NCBI RefSeq assembly: GCF_010092505.1
Contig: NZ_CP048021.1
Coordinates: 1,488,001 to 1,552,000 of the forward strand
Length of the DNA stretch: 64,000 nt
Direction of reading: 5' to 3'
Source: Virgibacillus sp. MSP4-1
GTDB taxonomy: Bacteria; Bacillota; Bacilli; Bacillales; Alkalibacillaceae
Position numbers and translations under genes: made by a program. Under the pieces are notes generated by a model. The model saw only the letters and a list, made by a program, of their open reading frames with translations. It did not search any database and was not told where the DNA came from. Below are positions 1-7,665 of this stretch, piece by piece (position 1 is the first letter of the stretch; every line of letters begins with the position of its first letter).

Positions 1-37
1 TGAAGAAAAACAAGCTCAGAAGAAATCATGAGAACAT

Positions 38-152
38 GAGGCTGGGAGAAACTGAATTATAATGGGTGCAGGGACCAACGCGACGGTAATATACTTCGCT
101 GAGGTATCCCTGTATTCCTATAATTCGGTTTAATGTCCCGGCCTCTTTTTTT
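38..152 (+). terminator. Long multi-part hairpin with T-run
   Basis: GAGGCTGGGA at 38-47 pairs completely (one G-T wobble) with TCCCGGCCTC at 136-145, followed by seven T. Inside it, a second helix (AACTGAATTAT with ATAATTCGGTT) and a third (TGCAGGGA with TCCCTGTA) extend the stem. It would end transcription entering from the left, ahead of sigK. The gaggctggga/tcccggcctc arms recall a repeat I remember between genes of other Firmicutes; that link is from memory. Confidence 0.7.
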
Positions 153-289
153 GATTAATTTAAAAAAGCTGCACTGGCAAAACATTGATTTAAAAAATAA
201 TTAACGGTCGGACAGACACATTATTGCACACCTCCTCATAGGCTTTACAATATAGGCTTTTGCCTAAATGTCTCATGGAGGTGTCCTGC

Positions 290-997
290 TTGTTAAGTAT
301 CTTGAAAACACTCGCTGTATTTTTAAAAGAAATGTTCTTTTTTGCCTCCTACATTAAAAATAATGCTTTTCCTCAGCCACTGTCCTCGGAGGAAGAAGCA
401 AAATACTTAAAGCTAATGCAGCAGGGTGATGAGCATGCCAGAAATATGCTGATTGAGCATAACCTGAGACTTGTTGCACACATCGTAAAAAAGTACGAAA
501 ATACCCGTGAGGATCAGGAAGATCTTATTTCGATCGGAACCGTTGGATTAATTAAAGGTATTGAAAGTTATTCTCCTGATAAGGGAACAAAGCTGGCGAC
601 GTATGCGGCTCGTTGTATTGAAAATGAAATTCTTATGTTTTTAAGATCTCTGAAAAAAACAAGAAAGGATGTATCCTTGCACGACCCCATAGGTCAGGAT
701 AAAGAAGGAAACGAAATTTCATTAATGGATATTTTAAAAATGGATAATCCCGATATGGTTGAACAAATTCAGACGAATATGGAAATTCAAAAGGTCCACG
801 AATTCTTAAACTTATTAGATGAACGGGAAAAAGAGGTTATAATGAAGCGTTACGGATTAGGCCGTTATAAGGAACTCACTCAACGGGAAATTGCAAGGAA
901 CTTAGGGATTTCAAGAAGCTATGTTTCAAGGATAGAAAAACGTGCATTAATGAAAATCTACCATGCCTTTCACCGGGAAAGCCGGAATACAAAGTAA
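290..997 (+). CDS. sigK: RNA polymerase sigma-K (pro-sigma-K), late mother-cell sporulation factor
   Basis: Sigma-70 family factor that directs late mother-cell genes such as those for the coat. I chose the TTG at 290 because GGAGGTG lies six bases upstream, and because this start gives exactly 20 residues ([20 protein letters not shown]) before [12 protein letters not shown]. In B. subtilis the same junction is where SpoIVFB removes the 20-residue pro-sequence. Region 2 ([28 protein letters not shown]) and the region 4 helix-turn-helix ([18 protein letters not shown]) are intact. The gene is continuous, so no skin-type element interrupts it. An upstream TTG at 260 is in frame but would destroy the pro-sequence match. 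CATAGGCTTTA at 237-247 loosely resembles a sigma-K or sigma-E -10; this is weak. Confidence 0.95.
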   Translation: MLSILKTLAVFLKEMFFFASYIKNNAFPQPLSSEEEAKYLKLMQQGDEHARNMLIEHNLRLVAHIVKKYENTREDQEDLISIGTVGLIKGIESYSPDKGTKLATYAARCIENEILMFLRSLKKTRKDVSLHDPIGQDKEGNEISLMDILKMDNPDMVEQIQTNMEIQKVHEFLNLLDEREKEVIMKRYGLGRYKELTQREIARNLGISRSYVSRIEKRALMKIYHAFHRESRNTK

Positions 998-1085
998 TTT
1001 TCCGTCAATTGGGGGAATGTCCTGTACAGTTTGTTTGTCCCGTGAATAATTTATAATAAACCCAGGGACTAGAGGTGATGGGCAA

Positions 1086-1259
1086 ATGTTCTATGATGGT
1101 TTCTATTCCTATGGATATCCGTTTGGATATGGCTCTCCGTACGGTTATGGCAGTTACGGAGGATACGGATACAGCGGTGGAGGATACTGGCTGGCTTTAG
1201 CCGTTGTCCTATTAATCCTGTTAATCATTTTCGGTGGATATTACTACTACAATTACTAA
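1086..1259 (+). CDS. Small Gly/Tyr-rich single-pass membrane protein, YjcZ-like sporulation family
   Basis: A 57-residue protein, too short for most ORF callers. The N-terminal half is almost entirely Gly, Tyr, Ser and Phe (MFYDGFYSYGYPFGYG). A hydrophobic helix follows (LALAVVLLILLIIFGG), and the protein ends YYYYNY. The design resembles the YjcZ/SscA group of tiny spore-associated proteins, which pair a Gly/Tyr-rich head with a short VVLxILLII helix. AGAGGTG stands about eight bases before the ATG, and a strong terminator follows the stop directly. It lies 88 bp after sigK and may be sporulation-controlled, but I see no convincing sigma-K promoter. Confidence 0.75.
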   Translation: MFYDGFYSYGYPFGYGSPYGYGSYGGYGYSGGGYWLALAVVLLILLIIFGGYYYYNY

Positions 1260-1260
1260 T

Positions 1261-1294
1261 CAGGAGGGTGCCAGCATAGCACCCTCCTGATTTT
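1261..1294. terminator. Bidirectional terminator
   Basis: CAGGAGGGTGC (1261-1271) pairs perfectly with GCACCCTCCTG (1279-1289) around a seven-base loop, with ATTTT to the right. It ends the small membrane-protein transcript and sits right at the 3' end of the convergent mtnN. Confidence 0.85.
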
Positions 1295-1991
1295 ATAATT
1301 TGTTCAACATACTCATAATTAACGTTGCCGCGTTTTTTGCAGCTTTATCTAAAAATTGATCAAAGGAAACTGAGGATTTCTTACCAGCGATATCAGACAA
1401 TGCACGAATGATCACAAAGGGGATTCCATACTGATAACATACCTGGGCGATTGCTGCTGCTTCCATTTCAGATGCCTGAATTTCCGGAAACTGACGACGA
1501 ACAAACTCGACTCGTTCAGGATTATCCATGAATGAATCCCCGGTTGCAATTAATCCTTCGACAGACGTTACATCCTGCAATTTCTTAACAGCATGAACAG
1601 CCAGGGAAATAAGGGTCTCATCTGCCTTAAAAGAAGCAGGCATTTGAGGAACTTGTCCATATTCATAATTAAAAGCTGTAACATCTACATCATGGTGGAC
1701 AATACGATCTGAAATGACCAGATCTCCCACGTCCAATGCTTCGGCAAACCCTCCGGCGGAACCAGTATTGATAACATAATCAGGCTGGTAGCGTTCCATC
1801 ATAATGGTTGCAGACATTGCCGCATTAACCTTGCCAATGCCTGACTTTAACAGAATGACTTCATGTCCCTCTAAAGTACCTTTATAAAATAAAGATCCAG
1901 CTATCTTTTCTTCGTGCTCAACTTCCATACGGTTTTTTAAAAGTTCAATTTCTTCATCCATTGCTCCTATAATACCGATCATCATGTTCAT
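1293..1991 (-). CDS. mtnN: 5'-methylthioadenosine/S-adenosylhomocysteine nucleosidase
   Basis: Cytoplasmic nucleosidase (232 aa, normal length) that cleaves adenine from methylthioadenosine and S-adenosylhomocysteine, feeding methionine salvage and the activated methyl cycle. It has the PNP/UDP-phosphorylase family marks: GAMDEE at residues 9-14, the [13 protein letters not shown] substrate loop, and the catalytic Asp in ALSDIAG. Its ATG overlaps the yrrS stop (ATGA), so the two are translationally coupled. An ATG three codons in is an equally usable start. In B. subtilis mtnN also follows yrrS but is trailed by mccAB; here the transcript ends after mtnN. Confidence 0.97.
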   Translation of the reverse strand: MNMMIGIIGAMDEEIELLKNRMEVEHEEKIAGSLFYKGTLEGHEVILLKSGIGKVNAAMSATIMMERYQPDYVINTGSAGGFAEALDVGDLVISDRIVHHDVDVTAFNYEYGQVPQMPASFKADETLISLAVHAVKKLQDVTSVEGLIATGDSFMDNPERVEFVRRQFPEIQASEMEAAAIAQVCYQYGIPFVIIRALSDIAGKKSSVSFDQFLDKAAKNAATLIMSMLNKL

Positions 1992-2758
1992 TCACCACTT
2001 TCCTGTTGTTGACCTTCCTCTTCTTCGCTATCCTCCTGGTCTGTGTCTTCCCCTTCACTATCATCACTAAAATGCTTTTTCTTGATATCATTTTCCTTTA
2101 AAACTTCGACTTTTTCCGGTTTCCATCCTTCATTTGTTACCCATTGCAAATAGACTCGGTAGGTTTGAGTCTCAGCCTTATCTGAAATTGTTATTTTCAC
2201 TCTTTGCGGACTTCCCCCGTTGGTTACCCACCAGGTAATATAATCGGATCCAAGGCCGGTTGCATAAGCCGCTGCACTCCACATTTCTTCCCAATCAGTT
2301 GTACCTTCTTCGTATGTTGTTTCGTGAGGTTCCTCCTGCTCGGTTCCGATCGGTTCCCAGTCCTTTTCAATGACTTTTACTACATTCGGGTCTTCGCTTT
2401 CCGTTACGGTAGCTTCTTCAGTGTTCAGGTCTGAATTCTCTTCTGTATGAGAGGATCCATCGTCCGTATTCTCCTGACCTTCATTACTCGTCCCGTTCTC
2501 GCTTCCCTCTTCAGTTTGCTCTGGTGAATCATTTTCATTACCAGTATCAGCCCCTGTTTCTTCTGACTCTGTCTGCTGCCTGGTATCAGACTCACTCTTA
2601 TTGGCCTGCTCTTCATCATCATTAAAGACAAACGTAAAGACTAAAAATACACTAAGCAGTACAGCTAGTACAATTAAAGTATTCATCAGTTTGGTATTTT
2701 TTCTGCGTTTACTAAAACGATCAACTCTTGAACCGTCATCAAAAAATGAATTTGACAC
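1988..2758 (-). CDS. yrrS: YrrS family membrane protein (DUF1510)
   Basis: A 256-residue protein with a short basic cytoplasmic N-terminus, one transmembrane segment (about residues 25-46), a long outside linker very rich in Glu, Asp, Ser, Thr and Gln (about 47-130), and a C-terminal folded DUF1510 domain (about 130-225). A second acidic tail follows. The start is GTG with GGGAGAGAG upstream. In B. subtilis yrrS is cotranscribed with pbpI and linked to sporulation-septum wall synthesis. Here a terminator and a separate promoter uncouple it from pbpI, and it forms a two-gene unit with mtnN. Confidence 0.85.
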   Translation of the reverse strand: MSNSFFDDGSRVDRFSKRRKNTKLMNTLIVLAVLLSVFLVFTFVFNDDEEQANKSESDTRQQTESEETGADTGNENDSPEQTEEGSENGTSNEGQENTDDGSSHTEENSDLNTEEATVTESEDPNVVKVIEKDWEPIGTEQEEPHETTYEEGTTDWEEMWSAAAYATGLGSDYITWWVTNGGSPQRVKITISDKAETQTYRVYLQWVTNEGWKPEKVEVLKENDIKKKHFSDDSEGEDTDQEDSEEEEGQQQESGE

Positions 2759-2781
2759 CGTATCTCTCTCCCTTCTCCCTT

Positions 2782-2810
2782 ATTATACAATGGTTTTGGC
2801 TTGTAACCAA
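2782..2810 (-). promoter_or_regulatory. Sigma-A type promoter of yrrS-mtnN
   Basis: Read on the minus strand: TTGGTT (2805-2810), a 17-base spacer, then TATAAT (2782-2787), 24 bases before the yrrS GTG. A consensus -10 with ideal spacing; not tested experimentally. Confidence 0.75.
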
Positions 2811-2903
2811 CCGCTTTTCGCAGGGGTATTATAGTCCTTACTCTATGACATATGGACAAATGTCCGTCGATTTTCATTTTTTTCTGTCTAAATTCTTCTA
2901 GTT

Positions 2904-2935
2904 TTGACATAAGAGAAGGACTTGCCACATATACA
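2904..2935 (+). promoter_or_regulatory. Possible promoter of the KTSC-like gene
   Basis: TTGACA at 2904-2909 is a perfect -35. The -10 is uncertain: CATATA at 2928 gives an 18-base spacer and TATACA at 2930 a 20-base spacer. Confidence 0.4.
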
Positions 2936-2967
2936 TCTAATATTCTATGAGAAAAGGGGGCTTTACT

Positions 2968-3216
2968 ATGAAAAAAACAAGTTTTGACCAGGACTTGTGG
3001 GGACTTACTCAATTTAATGAAATTGGTTATGATAAATGTCAGGGTAAATTATTTATCTTTTACTTTTCTGGAACAATCCTCGAATTTCAGGAGGTAACAG
3101 AAGAGGATGTCTTTAAAATCATTACTTCCCCTAATAAGGAAGACTTGGTTGAAAATGCCTTTAAGAAATGTTTCCCTTTTGTCCACCATCAAAGTCAGGC
3201 AGCAGTTTCAGGATAA
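2968..3216 (+). CDS. KTSC-like small protein
   Basis: An 82-residue protein with start ATG at 2968 (AAGGGGG seven bases upstream), the only plus-strand gene between yrrS and pbpI. Residues 19-50 (NEIGYDKCQGKLFIFY, then FSGTILEFQEVTEEDVFKI) follow the KTSC pattern: an Ile-Gly-Tyr strand, a strand around L-x-I-x-F, a Gly turn, then an aromatic strand before the helix V-x-x-x-V-F. KTSC proteins are small and of unknown role, sometimes linked to RNA or mobile elements. The family call is by eye. It faces the pbpI 3' end across a terminator. Confidence 0.6.
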   Translation: MKKTSFDQDLWGLTQFNEIGYDKCQGKLFIFYFSGTILEFQEVTEEDVFKIITSPNKEDLVENAFKKCFPFVHHQSQAAVSG

Positions 3217-3225
3217 AATAAAAAC

Positions 3226-3261
3226 TCCCTTTTCATGGCTTCGGGTTTCCATGAAAAGGGA
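3226..3261 (-). terminator. Terminator of the downstream pbpI copy
   Basis: On the minus strand TCCCTTTTCATGG pairs with CCATGAAAAGGGA around a ten-base loop and is followed by GTTTTTATTTT. It begins nine bases after the pbpI stop and separates pbpI from yrrS. It may also stop the convergent KTSC-like transcript. Confidence 0.85.
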
Positions 3262-3270
3262 CGTCACAGG

Positions 3271-5019
3271 TTATTCATTTTTCTTTAAAACAGTGTCAGC
3301 CATTTTCTTATAAATTTGTAAATGGTGTGTTTGTGCTCCAGGTTTATGTCTTAGATCTACTACGGCCATGGAAAATTTCGGTTTTTTCTCAGGAAAATAA
3401 CCGACAAACCATGAATTCTCAAATTCAATCTTTTCATCGTCATCGATATTCAATTCAGCTGTGCCGGTTTTACCTGCAATGGGCAAATCACCTAATGTAC
3501 TTGCTGTTCCGGAATTTCCGGTAACCAGCTTTAATAAGGAGCGAAGGCGTTTAGCTGTCAGGGGACTAATTTGCTGTTTTTTATCCTTATTACTTTTTTG
3601 TGAGAATGAAGCCATTTCGGCACCATTTTGGTATAAAATCTGATCTGCTACTCGTACGTCCTGTCTTTTTCCGTTGTTCACAATGTTCGCCATCATATTG
3701 GCTGCTGCTAAAGGAGTTACCTTTACATTTTTTTGTCCAATAGCTGTTTGAAAGATGGCATCTTTTACATGACGGTCAGATTCATCTGCCCAGATTGTTC
3801 CTTGTTCTTCATCTGGAATCTGGGTAAAATCCTCGTAACGGAACACATCACCTGACCAGCCAACTGGCCCTATAATCCCTAATTTTTTCGCATACTTATC
3901 AATGATCTGTTTATCAGACTCCATGAGTTCCAATGCCAACTGTGCAAATGTTCGATTGCAGCTCTGTGCAAAGCTCTGTTTAAAATTCAGCCTTCCTAAA
4001 TCACGATCAGCCTGTTCTTCTCCATAGACACCCTTGGAACAATTAAAACTCCTTGGTTCATCGACAAGTCCCTTTTCTATAGCAGCAGCGGCAATCACTG
4101 TTTTAAATACGGAGCCGGGAAAATCTGCCGTTATCGTGTAGTTTCGTATACTGTCATTCCCATATGGATTCTCTGGATCTACATTCGGGCGACTAACCAT
4201 CGCCAGTACATCTCTGGACTGAACATCGAGCAGAACCAGACCGCCCTGTTTTACCTCATACTGATTAAACAAATCTTCAGCTTTTTTCTGTAATGAAACA
4301 TCTAAGGTTGTTTTAATTTTAGCTGGATAAAAATGATTATTATCGCCGGCATATTTTAAATCAAAACCGAATATCGGGCGTCCATGACCATCAACATGAA
4401 ACAAAAGCTTTTCCTGTTCCTGCGCGACCAAAAATGGATCAAATGCTTCCTGGAGCCCTGAAATTCCAACAGGTACGGTTTCCTTTTGGGACTTTTCATT
4501 ATACCTTTTCTGATAAAGAGCTGGATTTTGCCTGACAAATCCCAACAGATGCTGAGCGAACTGAGGATCTTCATTTTTAAAACGTTCCATAAGGCGAATT
4601 CCTTTTAAGTCCATTTTCTTTAACTCATTAAACTGTCCGGACGTTATGCTTGTATCCATTAGATTTGTAAAAAAGGCGGGCTGATCCAGGTTATGTATTT
4701 CCCTTTCCAGGGATTGGACGGAAATATTTAATACCCCGGAAATCCTTTTATAGGTTTGTTCAGCGTTTAACTTTGGAAACAGGATGATATCAAATATTTT
4801 TTTATTGGTTAGCGGTTCTCCCTGTCTGGATAGTATTTGTCCCCTTCCGGTCGATAAAACCATCTGGTGAGAGCGCTGAGCTACACTTCTTTCCAAAAGA
4901 TTAACATCATCCGGACCAAAACTTTTCGTTGAAAACAACTGAATATCTGCCAGACGATATATAAGAATACCAAAAAGAATGAGGACAATTGATAATAAAA
5001 TATAGAGTCTTTTTTTCAT
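3271..5019 (-). CDS. pbpI: Class B penicillin-binding protein PbpI (PBP4b), complete downstream copy
   Basis: Membrane-anchored transpeptidase that cross-links peptidoglycan. In B. subtilis pbpI (yrrR) is expressed in sporulating cells. Numbering from the ATG: membrane helix about residues 5-25, dimerisation/pedestal region to about 225, then the transpeptidase domain with SVFK (303-306, active Ser), SCN (353-355) and KTG (517-519). The C-terminus ADTVLKKNE is intact. I prefer the ATG at 5019 (GGTGA five bases upstream) to an in-frame GTG at 5028. GGGTACACTT, about 20 bases before the ATG, fits the sigma-F -10 pattern except at its last base, but no good -35 goes with it. Apparently identical in sequence to the copy at 5652-7371. 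Confidence 0.95.
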   Translation of the reverse strand: MKKRLYILLSIVLILFGILIYRLADIQLFSTKSFGPDDVNLLERSVAQRSHQMVLSTGRGQILSRQGEPLTNKKIFDIILFPKLNAEQTYKRISGVLNISVQSLEREIHNLDQPAFFTNLMDTSITSGQFNELKKMDLKGIRLMERFKNEDPQFAQHLLGFVRQNPALYQKRYNEKSQKETVPVGISGLQEAFDPFLVAQEQEKLLFHVDGHGRPIFGFDLKYAGDNNHFYPAKIKTTLDVSLQKKAEDLFNQYEVKQGGLVLLDVQSRDVLAMVSRPNVDPENPYGNDSIRNYTITADFPGSVFKTVIAAAAIEKGLVDEPRSFNCSKGVYGEEQADRDLGRLNFKQSFAQSCNRTFAQLALELMESDKQIIDKYAKKLGIIGPVGWSGDVFRYEDFTQIPDEEQGTIWADESDRHVKDAIFQTAIGQKNVKVTPLAAANMMANIVNNGKRQDVRVADQILYQNGAEMASFSQKSNKDKKQQISPLTAKRLRSLLKLVTGNSGTASTLGDLPIAGKTGTAELNIDDDEKIEFENSWFVGYFPEKKPKFSMAVVDLRHKPGAQTHHLQIYKKMADTVLKKNE

Positions 5020-5066
5020 TGCAGTCACCCAGTAAAAGTGTACCCATGCGGACTGTAATTAAAAAC

Positions 5067-5104
5067 AAAAAAGAGCAAAATGCGCTTACGCACTTGCTCT
5101 TTTT
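5067..5104. terminator. Hairpin terminator upstream of pbpI (copy 1)
   Basis: AAAAAAGAGCAA (5067-5078) pairs with TTGCTCTTTTT (5094-5104), with an inner TGCG/CGCA step. Both sides are U-rich, so it can work in either direction. It lies 48 bases before the pbpI ATG and would block readthrough from greA, or from the upstream pbpI copy. Confidence 0.75.
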
Positions 5105-5106
5105 GT

Positions 5107-5250
5107 CATGGTCTAGGAAATTATAAAATAAGCGATTTGTGGATAATAAAGACATGAGAGGCCACGTCCAGCTCCAGCGCCCAGCGAGACTTCCTTCACC
5201 TCCGTCCGATAAGTCAACATCGACTCATAAGGTTCGTCGTGTATCCTTTT
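5107..5250. repeat. Intergenic repeat family 2, copy 1
   Basis: Begins CATGGTCTAGGAAATTATAA and continues through GATTTGTGGATAATAAA, GAGGCCACGTC, GCTCCAGCGCCCAGCGA and GATAAGTCAACATCGACTCA to about 5250. The same order of blocks is found at 60120-60270. Both copies start two to three bases after a hairpin T-run. Similar ctccagcgcc-type sequences are widespread between genes in Bacillaceae, as I recall. Confidence 0.8.
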
Positions 5251-7371
5251 CCGCGTGTTAACTGTCTGTAAGACCCCCTGTAATAAATAAATGGGGGTCA
5301 ACAGCCAGTAAAACGGGATAAGACGAAGACATGTAGTGGCATGGTTTTGGCCACGGAATGGCTTTGGCTTATATCCGCCTTGACCTGGGAGCCGCAGCTG
5401 GACATAGAAAAGCGGAGGCGACCGTTTAAGGCCCGACGGCATAAGCAGAATATCCGGAGTGGCCGCTTTTTGGCCATGGAGGGTATTCTGCTTATGACCG
5501 CTTGGGCCTGGGAGCCGTAGCTGGACATAGAAAAGCGGAGGCGACCGTTTAAGGCCCGACGGCATAAGCAGAATATCCGGAGTGGCCGCTTTTTGGCCAT
5601 GGAGGGTATTCTGCTTATGACCGCTTGGGCCTGGGAGCCGTAGCTGGACATCCATTTTCTTATAAATTTGTAAATGGTGTGTTTGTGCTCCAGGTTTATG
5701 TCTTAGATCTACTACGGCCATGGAAAATTTCGGTTTTTTCTCAGGAAAATAACCGACAAACCATGAATTCTCAAATTCAATCTTTTCATCGTCATCGATA
5801 TTCAATTCAGCTGTGCCGGTTTTACCTGCAATGGGCAAATCACCTAATGTACTTGCTGTTCCGGAATTTCCGGTAACCAGCTTTAATAAGGAGCGAAGGC
5901 GTTTAGCTGTCAGGGGACTAATTTGCTGTTTTTTATCCTTATTACTTTTTTGTGAGAATGAAGCCATTTCGGCACCATTTTGGTATAAAATCTGATCTGC
6001 TACTCGTACGTCCTGTCTTTTTCCGTTGTTCACAATGTTCGCCATCATATTGGCTGCTGCTAAAGGAGTTACCTTTACATTTTTTTGTCCAATAGCTGTT
6101 TGAAAGATGGCATCTTTTACATGACGGTCAGATTCATCTGCCCAGATTGTTCCTTGTTCTTCATCTGGAATCTGGGTAAAATCCTCGTAACGGAACACAT
6201 CACCTGACCAGCCAACTGGCCCTATAATCCCTAATTTTTTCGCATACTTATCAATGATCTGTTTATCAGACTCCATGAGTTCCAATGCCAACTGTGCAAA
6301 TGTTCGATTGCAGCTCTGTGCAAAGCTCTGTTTAAAATTCAGCCTTCCTAAATCACGATCAGCCTGTTCTTCTCCATAGACACCCTTGGAACAATTAAAA
6401 CTCCTTGGTTCATCGACAAGTCCCTTTTCTATAGCAGCAGCGGCAATCACTGTTTTAAATACGGAGCCGGGAAAATCTGCCGTTATCGTGTAGTTTCGTA
6501 TACTGTCATTCCCATATGGATTCTCTGGATCTACATTCGGGCGACTAACCATCGCCAGTACATCTCTGGACTGAACATCGAGCAGAACCAGACCGCCCTG
6601 TTTTACCTCATACTGATTAAACAAATCTTCAGCTTTTTTCTGTAATGAAACATCTAAGGTTGTTTTAATTTTAGCTGGATAAAAATGATTATTATCGCCG
6701 GCATATTTTAAATCAAAACCGAATATCGGGCGTCCATGACCATCAACATGAAACAAAAGCTTTTCCTGTTCCTGCGCGACCAAAAATGGATCAAATGCTT
6801 CCTGGAGCCCTGAAATTCCAACAGGTACGGTTTCCTTTTGGGACTTTTCATTATACCTTTTCTGATAAAGAGCTGGATTTTGCCTGACAAATCCCAACAG
6901 ATGCTGAGCGAACTGAGGATCTTCATTTTTAAAACGTTCCATAAGGCGAATTCCTTTTAAGTCCATTTTCTTTAACTCATTAAACTGTCCGGACGTTATG
7001 CTTGTATCCATTAGATTTGTAAAAAAGGCGGGCTGATCCAGGTTATGTATTTCCCTTTCCAGGGATTGGACGGAAATATTTAATACCCCGGAAATCCTTT
7101 TATAGGTTTGTTCAGCGTTTAACTTTGGAAACAGGATGATATCAAATATTTTTTTATTGGTTAGCGGTTCTCCCTGTCTGGATAGTATTTGTCCCCTTCC
7201 GGTCGATAAAACCATCTGGTGAGAGCGCTGAGCTACACTTCTTTCCAAAAGATTAACATCATCCGGACCAAAACTTTTCGTTGAAAACAACTGAATATCT
7301 GCCAGACGATATATAAGAATACCAAAAAGAATGAGGACAATTGATAATAAAATATAGAGTCTTTTTTTCAT
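5113..7371 (-). CDS. PbpI upstream copy, C-terminus replaced by repeat-encoded tail
   Basis: Same protein as the downstream copy through residue 573 (from the ATG at 7371), including SVFK, SCN and KTG. At 5652 the duplication joint removes the last nine residues, and the frame stays open for 179 codons through the repeat block, stopping at 5113. The added tail contains two copies of a 41-residue unit beginning VQLRLPGPSGHKQNTLHG, because the DNA repeat is 123 bp, exactly 41 codons. The tail is low-complexity and basic with no known domain. The catalytic domain is complete, so the enzyme could be active if the tail is tolerated. A pseudogene label is also defensible. An assembly artefact must be excluded. 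Confidence 0.7.
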   Translation of the reverse strand: MKKRLYILLSIVLILFGILIYRLADIQLFSTKSFGPDDVNLLERSVAQRSHQMVLSTGRGQILSRQGEPLTNKKIFDIILFPKLNAEQTYKRISGVLNISVQSLEREIHNLDQPAFFTNLMDTSITSGQFNELKKMDLKGIRLMERFKNEDPQFAQHLLGFVRQNPALYQKRYNEKSQKETVPVGISGLQEAFDPFLVAQEQEKLLFHVDGHGRPIFGFDLKYAGDNNHFYPAKIKTTLDVSLQKKAEDLFNQYEVKQGGLVLLDVQSRDVLAMVSRPNVDPENPYGNDSIRNYTITADFPGSVFKTVIAAAAIEKGLVDEPRSFNCSKGVYGEEQADRDLGRLNFKQSFAQSCNRTFAQLALELMESDKQIIDKYAKKLGIIGPVGWSGDVFRYEDFTQIPDEEQGTIWADESDRHVKDAIFQTAIGQKNVKVTPLAAANMMANIVNNGKRQDVRVADQILYQNGAEMASFSQKSNKDKKQQISPLTAKRLRSLLKLVTGNSGTASTLGDLPIAGKTGTAELNIDDDEKIEFENSWFVGYFPEKKPKFSMAVVDLRHKPGAQTHHLQIYKKMDVQLRLPGPSGHKQNTLHGQKAATPDILLMPSGLKRSPPLFYVQLRLPGPSGHKQNTLHGQKAATPDILLMPSGLKRSPPLFYVQLRLPGQGGYKPKPFRGQNHATTCLRLIPFYWLLTPIYLLQGVLQTVNTRKRIHDEPYESMLTYRTEVKEVSLGAGAGRGLSCLYYPQIAYFIIS
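5272..5299. repeat. GC hairpin inside the repeat block (copy 1)
   Basis: GACCCCC (5272-5278) pairs with GGGGGTC (5293-5299) around an AT-rich 14-base loop. It sits between repeat family 2 and the first type B module. It has no T-run, so it is probably not a terminator. Its duplicate is at 7624-7651. Confidence 0.6.
5314..5650 (-). repeat. Modular palindromic repeat array (A-A-B), copy 1
   Basis: On the minus strand: two type A modules head to tail (5529-5650 and 5406-5528, offset 123) and then a type B module cut short at 5314. Each full module starts GTCCAGCTGCGG (or GTCCAGCTACGG) and ends GGTCGCCTCCGCTTTTCT. Type A has perfect arms ATAAGCAGAATA/TATTCTGCTTAT and an inner TGGCC/GGCCA. Type B has AGGTCA/TGACCT outer arms and a TATAAG/CTTATC core. 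Confidence 0.85.
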
Positions 7372-7418
7372 TGCAGTCACCCAGTAAAAGTGTACCCATG
7401 CGGACTGTAATTAAAAAC

Positions 7419-7456
7419 AAAAAAGAGCAAAATGCGCTTACGCACTTGCTCTTTTT
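7419..7456. terminator. Hairpin terminator upstream of pbpI (copy 2)
   Basis: Duplicate of the hairpin at 5067-5104. Here it lies between greA with its repeat block and the upstream pbpI copy, so pbpI needs its own promoter in the 48 bases that follow. Confidence 0.75.
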
Positions 7457-7458
7457 GT

Positions 7459-7602
7459 CATGGTCTAGGAAATTATAAAATAAGCGATTTGTGGATAATA
7501 AAGACATGAGAGGCCACGTCCAGCTCCAGCGCCCAGCGAGACTTCCTTCACCTCCGTCCGATAAGTCAACATCGACTCATAAGGTTCGTCGTGTATCCTT
7601 TT
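7459..7602. repeat. Intergenic repeat family 2, copy 2
   Basis: Duplicate of 5107-5250, part of the 2.35 kb tandem duplication. Confidence 0.8.
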
Positions 7603-7665
7603 CCGCGTGTTAACTGTCTGTAAGACCCCCTGTAATAAATAAATGGGGGTCAACAGCCAGTAAAA

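Larger units (their letters stand above)
3300..5650. repeat. Tandem duplication, unit 1
   Basis: Bases 3300-5650 recur at 5652-8002 with a constant offset of 2352, and I saw no mismatch in the stretches compared. The unit holds nearly all of pbpI, its upstream region with a terminator, and the whole repeat block behind it. Base 3299 is g and base 5651 is t, which fixes the left edge. 5650 and 8002 fix the right edge. Confidence 0.95.

Noticed and set aside
1-1259. Prophage or skin element edge near sigK
   Set aside because: No recombinase, phage gene or attachment-type repeat seen; sigK is continuous.
5314-5650. CRISPR-like array
   Set aside because: The units are adjacent 123-bp palindromic modules with no unique spacers and no cas genes in the window.
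5298-5651. 117-codon frame in the repeat block, with a duplicate at 7650-8003
   Set aside because: Entirely made of tandem repeat modules read in a second frame; no independent binding site.
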